DNA of 64,000 nucleotides from Argyresthia goedartella (lineage: Eukaryota; Arthropoda; Insecta; Lepidoptera; Argyresthiidae), in assembly GCA_949825045.1 (NCBI GenBank), contig OX463818.1, positions 28,970,906 through 29,034,905 of the forward strand. The letters are read 5' to 3'. Position 1 is the first letter of the stretch. Each line of letters opens with the position of its first letter. Below the pieces are notes generated by a model, which searched no databases, was not told the origin of the DNA, and saw nothing but the letters and a program-made list of their open reading frames with translations. This document shows positions 19,958 through 29,725 of the stretch, piece by piece. A program made the translations under genes and the position numbers.

Positions 19958-21340
19958 ATGGCACCTTCGCCATTGACGGTACTGCGGTATGGTGTCCGTG
20001 AGGAGATGAGATGGCTCGCCCATACTCACAAGTATGTGGAGCGACCTGACATGGACGATGTCCTGCTCAAGCGTGTGGAGGACGCAATGACACGTGTCGG
20101 GAAGGTGTGTCGGCTGGCTGCGGAGGCTGAAGCCCTCGGGCTTACGGATGAGGCCTCGGTGGCTGCAGTGAAGCAGCTCTGCGCGGATGCTGACCAAGCG
20201 ATGGAGTGGTTGGGCGACATCGAGCGTCGCGCCGAAAAAATTAAGCGGTCGCGTCGGGATGACCGCGGGGAGGGTAGCGGAGACCCGCCCCCTAAGGGTG
20301 TTGTTGGACGGCTGCCACACCTGGAGATTCCGGCCTTCAGTGGGGCAATTGATGAGTGGCCGGCATTCATCAATTTATTCGATAGTCTGGTCCACGGTCG
20401 GGACGACCTGGACAACGCCTACAAGTTGGCCCAACTATTGATGGCACTGCGGGGTGAACCGAAGGAGTTGGTCGGTCACCTAACGGTCACGGCGGGCAAT
20501 TATGAGATTGCCCGGGCCATATTGTTTGACCGCTACCAACACAAACGGCGGTTGGTTGATGCGCAGCTGGGGAAGCTGTTTAGCATCCCAAGAGTAACCC
20601 GGGATGTTGACATCCGGGTACAGGTGCTCAACCCTGTGCTGGTGGCCACTAAGGCCCTTCAGAACCTTGGTCTGTCGGTAGACCAATGGTCATATATCGT
20701 GTTATATATGGTTTTGTCACGGTTGCCTGCAGCTGTTCAAAGTCGGTTTGAACAGCTGCATGGGGGCAGTAGCTCGGAACTGCCCACGCTCGTCCAATTA
20801 ACGGATTTTTTGGAGGGTGAATGCAAGCGATGCGACACATTGGATTCGGAGGCAAGTGTGCAGCGCCAACCCGCGCGGATGCGGGAGGGGCCGCGCCCCC
20901 CACCCCCACGGGGGGATGGGCGGTCAAAACAATTTGCCGTTTTGAGTGCCGCGCCGTCGGGTGACGGCTGTGTGCACTGCGACAGTGCCGGTCATGAAGT
21001 GACCAGTTGCGCCAACTTTAAGGCGCTCGGTGTGGCTGCCCGCAGGAAGGTGGTCTTCCGCCACCGATTGTGTTTCGGTTGTTTGGGGCCGCACCCGCTG
21101 AGCGAGTGCTCACGCGCGTCCCCCTGTGAGTGCTGCGGTGGCAAGCACCACAACGTGTTGTGCCTGAACCGGTCAGGCCCTTCGGACGGTCACCAGGGCC
21201 GGACTCAGGTTGGTCGGACACAGGGCCCAACCAGGGCCGGACCCAGCCCCCCTCCGGGCAACGGGAGTCACCAACGGGGTGACTGGGGTACCCGCGGACG
21301 GGACCCCCCCCCGAGGGGAAGGGGGCAGCGCGGGGGGTAA
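19958..21340 (+). pseudogene. BEL-1c gag, N-terminal to knuckles
   Basis: ATG at 19958 in context ACCATGG. 460 codons open: N-terminal helical region, DUF1759-like core (LPHLEIPAFSG, EWPAFINLFDSLVH, LRGEPKELVGHL), then three zinc knuckles (CVHCDSAGHEVTSC, CFGCLGPHPLSEC, CECCGGKHHNVLC). The frame is lost at a run of nine Cs (21304-21312); the nested copy BEL-1b has eight and stays in frame. After the run the correct frame continues from about 21303 to the UAG. Confidence 0.88.
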
Positions 21341-21770
21341 CAGGCGGGATAGCCGGGGTTCGGTCGCCGCTGTCCAGGGTCAGCGAGGACTTCGGGCCGC
21401 TGGCTCACCGCGTGTTACGGGCGGGTGTCAGATGGCACCTATGAGTGGCGCAAAGGCTGGGAGCCCACCACCTTCTGCGCCACCCTGCCCATCGCTCTGG
21501 GAGGCGAACAGGGAGGCGAACAGTCGGATGTCGCCCCCATTCCTAGAGCGCCCCAGGTTGGATCCGCTCTCCCCCCTCCATCCACGGTGGCCACCGGGCA
21601 CACCGTACACAGTCCGGTATGTCCGGATACCGGGACAGCGGGGGGCCTATTATGCGTGTTGAGACCCCCTGATGTACATACGGTCTGATATGCCACCGGT
21701 GGCATATCAGCAGCCGATTTACCAGGCCGACGGGGGTCCCAGCGGGTTCGGATCCCGCGGAGGTTCCCGC
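21303..21770 (+). pseudogene. BEL-1c gag, C-terminal part in the other frame
   Basis: Pro/Ser/Gly-rich end of Gag. It matches the 3' end of BEL-1a gag (SPPPSAPPCPSLWEANREA) and the aligned end of BEL-2a gag (MSPP.MERPRL). A single change makes TGA at 21660-21662 where BEL-1a has TGG. Beyond it the frame runs to GGSR and the UAG. Confidence 0.75.
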
Positions 21771-21773
21771 TAG
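21771..21773 (+). promoter_or_regulatory. In-frame gag-pol UAG (BEL-1c)
   Basis: CGC-TAG-GGA-CAC; 15 codons later the ATG at 21819 begins MLPTASVIAW, in the same frame. It is identical to the BEL-1a and BEL-1b sites. Confidence 0.72.
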
Positions 21774-23756
21774 GGACACGCCGCCCACTTACAGGGTGCC
21801 GCCACTCCACAGACGGTCATGCTCCCCACCGCCTCGGTGATAGCGTGGAGTTCGGACGGCAAATCTTGTGTGGCACGAGCACTATTGGACTCGGGGGCCC
21901 AGGGGTGCTTAGTCTCGTGCAACCTTGTAAGACGGTTGGGAATTTCGGTAAGGGAGTATCCACATTCCATTCGGGGAATTGGGAACACGGAAGTCGGTTC
22001 CGTTAAGGGAGTATGTCGGATTACTCTCTCGTCACGGGTGGATTCATCGGTGAATCTGACGGTCACGGCATTAGTCATGCCTTATGTGATGGGCTCACAC
22101 CCTCACGTACGGTTGTCGCCCTCGGTGCGACAGTTGGTCGCTGGGTTGTCACTGGCTGACCCGGAGTTCGATATTCCGGGCCCAGTAGACATTTTATTTG
22201 GTGTCGATGCCTTGGGATACCTGTTAGTGCCAGGTGTCCACGTGTTGCAGGCGACTGGTCTGGATTCGGTCAACACCAGACTGGGCCATGCGGTAATGGG
22301 TCCGGTCATGCCGGCTGCCCCACGCCTTGCGACTCGTAGTCCCTTATTCGGTTCTGTACTCTCGGAGGTGATACAGAAGTTTTGGGAGGTGGAGGAACCA
22401 TCTACGGTCCGCCGGTTGGACCCGGTTGAAGAAGAGTGTGAACAGTTTTATCGGAACAATACTGGTCGCCTTCGGTCAGGTCGATTTCTCACACGTCTTC
22501 CATTTCGGAGTGATCGCCCGCCGCTGGGCAGTTCACACCATGCAGCCGAGACGCGGCTTCTGTCGATGGAACGACGCATGAAGCGTGACGGGATTTTATG
22601 GCAGAAGTACGTCGACTTCATGCGGGAATACGAGTCGCTCGGCCACATGTCGGTTTCGGGTATCGACTGGAAGCGTGAAGACCACTGCTTCCTGCCCCAT
22701 CACGCGGTCTTGAGGACCCCGGAGGGCAAAATACGGGTAGTGTTCGATGGATCGGCATCAACATCTAACGGCATGAACCTGAACCAGTGTTTGCATTCAG
22801 GGCCGAAGTTGAACCATGACATCGCGGATGTTATCACACGGTTCCGTCGACACAATGTTGTGTTTGTAGCTGACATCCGGATGATGTTTAGACAGACGGT
22901 CATTCACCCTGACGATAGACGGTATCAGCTGATACTGTGGCGAGAGAGCCCAGATCAGCCCATCAGGATGTACGAGCTGAACACCAACATGTACGGGCTA
23001 CGGTCTAGTCCTTATTTGGCGATTCGCACTCTGCGGGAGTTAGCGGATCGAGAACGGTTAAACTTCCCTAGAGGAGCAGCGATCCTGGAGCAGGATCTCT
23101 ACGTGGACGATATCTGTACCGGTGCAGATTCCGTAGAGGAGGCGCTCGCTCGACGGGACGAGCTAGTTGAGCTCTTACGGGGTGGAGGTTACGAGCTCCG
23201 GAAATGGATGTCAAACTCTCCAGAGTTACTGACTGGTCTTCCGGATGACTACCAGCAGGATCCCCACATTTTTGAAAATTTGGAAAATCCAAATATGTTG
23301 TCGGTATTAGGCGTCTAGTACCAGCCGGTGTCAGAAATGTTTTCGTATCGGGTCGAGTTGGACTCCCCGAAGGTCTGGACGAAACGGAACGTCCTTTCAA
23401 CGGTGGCTAGGACATTTGATCCAAACGGGTGGATCACCCCGGTTACATTTCAGCTCAAGTGTTTTATGCAGCAATTTTGGTCTGCTGAGCTGAAATGGGA
23501 CGACCCGATCGGCGGGTCATTGAGCTCAGAGTGGGACTCGTTCTTTTCGACCCTCCCTGGCATCAATCGGATTTCACTGCCACGGAGGTTGGTCCCCACC
23601 GCCACCCTGCATGGGTTTTGCGATGCCTTGGAGAAGGGCTACGGAGCTGCGGTGTATCTGCGTACGGTCGACTCCTCGGGGGAGGTTGATGTGCGGTTGG
23701 TCATGGCCAAGAGCAAGGTTGCGCCGTTGCGCACTCGCCTGACCATTCCCAAGTTG
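21774..23756 (+). pseudogene. BEL-1c pol: protease, RT, partial RNase H
   Basis: Protease LLDSGAQGCLVS near 21885. RT carries FVADIRMMFRQT, YGLRSSPYLAI and YVDDICTGAD. A nonsense TAG at 23316-23318 stands where BEL-1a has CAG, and the same frame reopens at once through the RNase H start (GFCDALEKGYGAA). A 12-bp loss near 23601 removes four codons present in BEL-1a. The frame ends in the deletion after IPKL at 23756. Confidence 0.88.
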
Positions 23757-24715
23757 TTTCCCAGATGGGCGATTTGCCCTCGGATAGGGTTAACGAAATC
23801 CGGCCCTTTGCGGGTGTCGGAACGGATTTCGCGGGACCATTCATGGTCAAGTCTTCACAGCTACGGAACGCCAGATTAGTGAAGGAATACCTGTGCGTCT
23901 TCGTGTGCTTGGCCACGAAGGCAGTCCACTTGGAGGTGGTCAGTGACCTCACTACGGAGGCATTTATCGCTTGTCTGGATCGGTTCGTCTCACGAAGGGG
24001 CCTCCCGACATTAATCCGTTCGGACAACGGCACAAATTTTGTCGGAGCCAGGCGATATCTGCAGGAGGTCACTCAATTCCTGAACGGTAACCAGGAAGCC
24101 ATCGGTACGGCTTGCTCCCGACAAGGGATTGAATGGGTTTTCAGTCCGCCGGGATGTCCTCATTGGGGAGGATTTTTTGAGGCTGCGGTTAAATCGGCTA
24201 AGTCGCACCTGACGAGGATCATCGGTGAGACCTCTCTACGCTTTGAAGAGCTTGCGACGCTGTTCTGTAAAATTGAAATGACACTGAACTCGAGTCCGTT
24301 GTGCCCGCTCAGTTCGGATCCAAATCACTTGAAAGCATTGACGCCGGGTCACTTCCTGATAGGTCAGCCCCTTAACGCCCTGCCAGAATACCCATTCGGT
24401 GATGTTAAGTTAAGTCGGTTAACTAGGTGGCAGATGTTGCAGCAGATAGCTCAAGATTTTTGGAAACGGTGGTCCCTTGAGTACTTGCACATCTTGCAGC
24501 AGCGCCTTAAGTGGACTGACCGGACGAGCCCCCCTCAAGTCGGTGATTTGGTGCTGATTAAGGATGCGAACCTGCCATCATTGAGATGGAGACGAGGACG
24601 GATCGTCAATTTGTACACGGGTCGGGATGGCACGCCTCGATCAGCAGAAGTCAAGGTGGGGGACTCGGTCCTCAAGAGAGCGGTCGCAACACTTTCTCGC
24701 CTTCCTATTGATTAG
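23757..24715 (+). pseudogene. BEL-1c integrase core and C-terminal domain
   Basis: Resumes in another frame at MGDLPSDRV. The DDE triad is complete: Asp in GTDFAGPF, Asp in IRSDNGTN, Glu in GGFFEAAVK. The C-terminal DUF5641-like domain follows (HFLIGQPLNALPEYPF, WTDRTSPPQVGDLVL) and the natural stop TAG is at 24713-24715. The HHCC zinc domain is deleted, so the protein would not work as integrase. Confidence 0.88.
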
Positions 24716-24746
24716 GGACAGGTTCGGGCCTGTCCGGGCGGGTGAC
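24716..24746 (+). promoter_or_regulatory. Hairpin and PPT position before 3' LTR (BEL-1c)
   Basis: GGACAGG-TTCGGG-CCTGTCC forms a 7-bp stem directly after the pol stop, followed by GGGCGGGTGAC and the LTR. BEL-2 has the same stem with a different loop. Confidence 0.65.
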
Positions 24747-25310
24747 TGTTTAATATTTATGCTTCGGAACGCACCTCCTCTTGTTGCGCGACTCGGAACG
24801 GAAACAGAGCCGCAGCTGTCACTCGTACCAACGAGAGGAGAAATTGGAGGTTTTCTTTTCTCGTCGGGAGAACAAATATGTCTGCTCAGGCATCGGGCCA
24901 TTGATTGTAATTCGGTGTAACAATTACCAAATACAGGCGTCGGGCCTGGTCGGAGTGCTCATCATAAACATCGTCGGGAAATAAGTAGATTCGCGTCAGC
25001 GGTTGAGTGATTCATGGTGATGGTTGAAGTTGTACGGTCTCCAACTCGTCGTATGCGAACGGCGACTCCACGTGTCGGCAGGCAGCACGCCGGCGACAGC
25101 GTCGGACAGCAACAGCGAAGCGATAGTGATTCGGTTCCTATCCTATTCCAATTGTGCCCTTATCCCGTATTCCTGTCTTGAATCGAGCTTTCGATTTCCG
25201 GTCTACGACGACAAGGTAAGGTAATAACCAATCACTTCTTTCTCCCGTGCTGGCAACAACCCAGCCCCCTCAAGATTCCACGCCGTTCGGTTGAGGCGTG
25301 GAATTAATCA
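24747..25310 (+). repeat. 3' LTR of BEL-1c
   Basis: 564 bp, partner of 18717-19281, with the terminal stem at about 25279-25302 and the ACACT duplication after it. Confidence 0.92.
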
Positions 25311-25315
25311 ACACT

Positions 25316-25780
25316 AAATAATACAGCACATTAGGCACACTTACTGCCCCATATAATGTTACAAGCATTTCAAATTGTTGCGCACTCCTTTTCTTGGTTG
25401 ACTTTCGGTATTTTTGGAAATCCGGCAATCAAAATCAGAAGATCAAAATATGCAAGATTGTTTGTTTACAAACAAGTCAAAATCGCGTCATCAGCCCGTC
25501 AAAATATGATATGCACCTTTGTAATCGGCATAGGTCATCAAGAAGGTGGTTTGTCATTTGGCTGCTTGTTCATTATGTCGCATAGGGGCTACGAACATAA
25601 AAATAAAAACGAACGCAAGTCACGGTGAGTAAACGTCAATCGAATAGTGATAATCGAATGCGACTCGCAAATACTCGCAAATACTCGATTGTCACTTTTC
25701 ACAGTGAATGCTCGATTAATGCGATCGTAAAGTCATTCGATTGGCTCTGTGCAATTCCCACTCAAAAAACTCAAACCTCA
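25316..25780. other. Unassigned flank
   Basis: No coding similarity seen. Contains a short tandem CTCGCAAATA at about 25663-25684. It may be original DNA around the zeste-like fragment, since BEL-1c separates the two. Confidence 0.35.
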
Positions 25781-27848
25781 AAAGTACTTTATTACTGTAG
25801 ATATTTACATATTCTTAGCAAACGTCATTTTTTGCCTCTTCTCTACATTGGACCACTGTGGGAGAAGAAGGGCGTAGAAACTCCCACAGATTGATTTTTA
25901 GATCTCTTTTAAAAATAGGTTGTGCTTAACTAATACAATTATGATTTATTTTTATTTAATAAGCTGGAATAAATAATTACAAAATTATTAACAGCAAGGT
26001 CTGTGTTGAGCCAGATTAACCCCATACAGTCCTGTCATTTAAGTAATCTTGAACATTGTAATATCCCTTTTTCGACAAAGTCGCTTTAACATGCTTTTTA
26101 AATTGCTCAAATGGCAATTTCAAAATCTCCAGAGGTATCTTATTGTAGTAGAGAATGCACTGACCCTTGAAAGAATTGCTAACCTTCGCGAGTCTAAAAC
26201 AGGGCGCACATAGTCTGTAATTATTTCTTAGGTAAACATTACAGCTATCGCTAAGTTTGGAAAATGTTGTAAGGTTCTTGCGTACATACATTATATTTTC
26301 GAAAATAAATTGACTAGCTACTGTTAGTATGTCAATTTCTTTAAAAAGCTCTCTTAAGGAGTCTGTACGTTTTAAATTATAAATTGCTCGAATAGCTCTT
26401 TTCTGTAAAATAAAAATAGTTTGAATATCCGCTGCTTTCCCCCACAACAAGATACCATAGGACATCACACTATGAAAGTAACTAAAATATACTAGCCTAG
26501 ATGTAGCCACATCCGTGCTTTGTCTGATGTTCCTAACAGCGTAAGCCGCAGAACTTAATTTACCAGCCAATTTATATATGTGGGGTCCCCACTGCAATTT
26601 GCTATCAATGGTTATTCCAAGAAACTTCGTATCATTTACTAATTCTAACGTGCTGTTGTCTAACACTAAACTGGTCTCAACTTGCCTGACATTTGGAAGT
26701 GAGAATTTGATACACTTGGTTTTACCAGCGTTTAACAATAAATTATTAACTGTGAACCAATTCAAGTTTAAAGACAATACACCATTAACATCATCAAATT
26801 CTCCTTTTTGTCTTTCAATTTTGAAGACCAGTGAAGTATCATCAGCAAACAACACTATGTCAGTTAATTTCTCCACCATGAAAGGCAGATCATTAATATA
26901 TACCAGGAATAAGAAAGGGCCTAATATGGAACCTTGTGGAACGCCCATTTTAATACCCGATCCATCAGATTTTACGCCGTTAACTTCTGCCTTTTGAATT
27001 CTATTGCTTAGGTATGATCTTAGTTGATCCAACGCTAATGATTTAATTTAATTAATAGCGTATTATGATCAACACAATCAAACGCCTTCGACAGGTCACA
27101 AAAAACTCCGATAGCATCCTGTGCGGCCTCCCATGCAGAAAAAATATGAGATATAAGGGTAATACCTGCATCCGTAGTCAATTTACCCCTAGTGAAATTG
27201 TATTGTTTGGCATGGAGTTGTTTTGTATGGTTGAAGTGTGAGAGCATTTGATTGAGTATAATCTTTTCAAATATTTTACTTAGTGTTGGAAGAACAGATA
27301 TTGGTCTGAAATTTGAAGGATCACCCTTATCTCCCGACTTGAACAGAGGTATCAGTTTACTGTGTTTCATGAGGTCTGGGAAAGCCCCATCGTCAACACA
27401 TTTATTGAATATATAAGCTAAGTGTGGGGCTATAACTAGAATTACTGAACCAATGACTTTGACTGATATACCCCACAGGTCTTCCGTATTTTATAAGTTA
27501 AGTAATTTAAACGTTTTGACAATGTCCTGGGGATATACATGATGAAATTTTAAATATACATTACTGGCGCTAGTGTTATTTTTTAATAAAGTCTCTGCTT
27601 CATATGGAGATGAATTTAGACGGTCTGTTGTGAGTAAGGGTACATTGGTGAAGAATGTTTCAAAAGCTCGAGCAACATCAGCGCTAGATTTAACAACATC
27701 ATCACCTATCTTTAGGCAGAAATCATTGTCCCTTGGTATAACTTTGCCAGTTTCGCGGTTTATTATTTGCCAAACTGTTTTCATTCTATTATTTGAATTT
27801 TGGATTTTTCTATTAATGAGTAAAGTTTTTGCAGTTAGCATACAGAAC
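25781..27848 (-). mobile_element. NLR-B copy 1: 3' half of CR1-like LINE
   Basis: Minus-strand 3' half: linker (INRKIQNSNNRMKTVWQII), RT, 3' UTR, ending at about 25781 next to CAGTAATAAAGT (minus). It meets copy 2 head-to-head at about 27848. The overlap in element coordinates is only about 150 bp, as expected for one 5'-inverted insertion. Confidence 0.85.
26016..27848 (-). pseudogene. NLR-B ORF2 RT domain (copy 1)
   Basis: RT with FRPISVLPTLSKIFEK, VFCDLSKAFDCVDH (motif A), MGVPQGSILGPFLF (motif B) and FADDTSLVF (motif C). The C-terminal domain has HSVMSYGILLWG and FILQKRAIRAIYNL. A ~14-bp deletion near 27035 shifts the frame between motifs A and B, so two ORFs (27035-27370 and 26016-27032) must be joined. 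The upstream linker is read from 27848. The product would be the LINE polymerase; this copy is dead. Confidence 0.87.
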
Positions 27849-28880
27849 GCGGAATTGGTGGGCTTTCTAATTGAGAACGAAGAGAATGAGACCAGCAAGG
27901 AGGACGAGCCCACATCACTAACTCTGGTCTCGACCCCCCTCAACGAGAGTGTTGCAGCATCCACCGCTGCCCCGACGAAAAAACAGCGTTTTTTCGTAGA
28001 GCAGCAAACAGACGAGGAGGCACCTCGCAGCTCAACAGCGCGAGCGCCGTGCCCTCACTGTCCCCGCTGAGGCGTGTGTCATACCGCATGCTGCCCCGAG
28101 GGCCGCGCAATTTGCCGTTGCGCACGTTGCGACGCTCGCTGCCACGAATGCCGCGCCAACCACCGCCACGTCCATCGCACCGCATTCCAACACGTGTGTC
28201 CCGCCACTCAACTCCACTCGTGTACCATCAGCTACCAAAATATGTGCTCAGAGAAAAACTCTATTGTTCTCCGACAAAGTAGGTGGGATTTGGGCCTCTA
28301 TTACATTACCGGCTTAACCAAAAAGTAACGAACATTTGCTGTCCAAATAGTTCATTTGTAGATCTTGTGAAGATAATTAGTCGCGGTATCTATGCTGAGT
28401 ACAGCACTATTGAAATTATGGTGGGAAATCATTCAAACATTAGTCGGAATGATTTGAATAAAAGTGTTGAAACACTTCTAGACTAAAATAGTAGGATGAA
28501 ATGCAAATTTATACTGGGCAATTTTCCATATGCCTGTTATTTGACAGAACTACAGAACAAATCATTGAATCAGAATGAATATTTATTTATTTAATTTAAT
28601 GTGTCATCACAGCGATGCTATTTCATATTTCGACATGAATAATTTTATTCATAATTTTACTCTGACACAGGATACATTGTATCTGTCTAAAAAATATAAA
28701 AAATTAGTAGCTACATTGTTAGCTTATAATATATGCGACACAGCTATAGTTGGTTTAACCAAGTTCAACTTGACATCAGCTTATGTTAAGAGTAATATGA
28801 CATGCACCCCTATTGGGAATTCACCTGTTAATCATACTTTGCATGCAACATTGGAATCTGTTCCAAGTAATTTAAATTAG
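27849..28880 (+). pseudogene. NLR-B ORF1 with SGNH/esterase-like domain
   Basis: The first part (27849-28280) is Glu-, Ala- and Pro-rich low-complexity sequence. Then come CAQRKTLLFSDK and, after a frameshift near 28315, the SGNH-hydrolase-like C-terminal domain found in ORF1p of CR1-like LINEs: IEIMVGNHSNIS, KFILGNFPYACY, YFDMNNFIHNFTLTQD and LYLSKKYKKLVATLLAYNI. At least two frameshifts interrupt it. The same domain is open at 63328-63711 on the other strand. Confidence 0.75.
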
Positions 28881-28918
28881 ATCTTATGACAATAGAGGAA
28901 ATCTCTGGCATACAAGAG

Positions 28919-29560
28919 CCACTAAATATGTCAAAATGTAAGCCCCAGTTAAATATTACCCATCAAAACATCCAGGGGCTACCTGGCAAAGAACTTGTAT
29001 TAGAATTATTTCTAAAAAAATCTGACATTGATATTATTTGTGTTACCTAACACTGGTTGAAGGAAAATATGATGTCTTTTAACATAAATAATTACAAAAT
29101 TGTCAGTTGTTACAATAGAAAGACTGCTGATAGAGGTGGTACTTTAATCTTCCTGAAAAATAATATTAAGGTGAAATAACGGAAAGATATTCTTGCACTT
29201 GCTGTTGAAAGACAAATAGAGGTATCCTGTGTTGAGTTAGATAGATTTATTATTGTTTGTGTCTACAGGCCACCAAAGGATGAATAGGCCATGTCAATTT
29301 TGAAATATTTGAGAAAATTATGGGGAAAGCCCACTCTAATCTATGTAATAACAGAAGAAAGTTAATTATTTGTGGCGATCTTAATGTAGATTTTCTCGTA
29401 GGAACAACAATGAAACAACGATTAATAACTTTATTCAAATCGTTTAATTTATGTCATGTATTTTTAGAGCTATCTAGATTTACACTTACCAGCCAAACCT
29501 GCTTAGATAACGTTTTTTGTGACTGCATTCATAAGTAAAAGTTTAATTAACTGCTTACCT
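28919..29560 (+). pseudogene. NLR-B ORF2 endonuclease domain (copy 2)
   Basis: AP-type endonuclease: MSKCKPQLNITHQNIQG (N-terminal catalytic Asn-containing block), TxHW with the expected Glu codon changed to a stop (about 29049), CVYRPP, IICGDLNVDFL and TSQTCLDNVF. The SDHS block is missing because of the deletion at about 29560. It would nick the target for reverse transcription; this copy cannot. Confidence 0.82.
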
Positions 29561-29725
29561 TGAAGAACTGCAAAAAGTTTACACATTAATAGAAAAATTC
29601 AAAATTCAAATTATAGAATGAAAACAGTTTGGCAAATAATAAACCGTGAAACTGGCAAAGTTATACCAAGGGACAATGATTTCTGCCTAAAGATAGGTGA
29701 TGAAGTTGTTGAATCCAGCGATTGA

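Larger units (their letters stand above)
18717..25310 (+). mobile_element. BEL-1c: BEL/Pao LTR element, both LTRs present
   Basis: 6594 bp on the + strand with LTRs 18717-19281 and 24747-25310, leader, gag, UAG, pol and a hairpin before the 3' LTR. The LTR pair differs at roughly 16 places by eye, an age similar to BEL-1a. Damage: frameshift in the gag C-tract, nonsense at 21660 and 23316, and a ~0.93-kb deletion at 23756 that removes the rest of RNase H and the integrase zinc region. It is not autonomous. Confidence 0.93.
27849..29725 (+). mobile_element. NLR-B copy 2: inverted 5' half of the same LINE?
   Basis: Plus-strand ORF1 C-terminal half and ORF2 endonuclease, ending in the linker (MKTVWQII to IGDEVVE), exactly where copy 1 starts. 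An internal deletion at about 29560 joins the endonuclease to the linker and removes roughly the last third of the endonuclease. It has stops at about 29049 and 29177. Confidence 0.82.

Noticed and set aside
27573..28070. A 165-codon frame crossing the NLR-B head-to-head junction
   Set aside because: The first half is antisense of the ORF2 linker and the second half is ORF1; it is a product of the inversion, not a gene.
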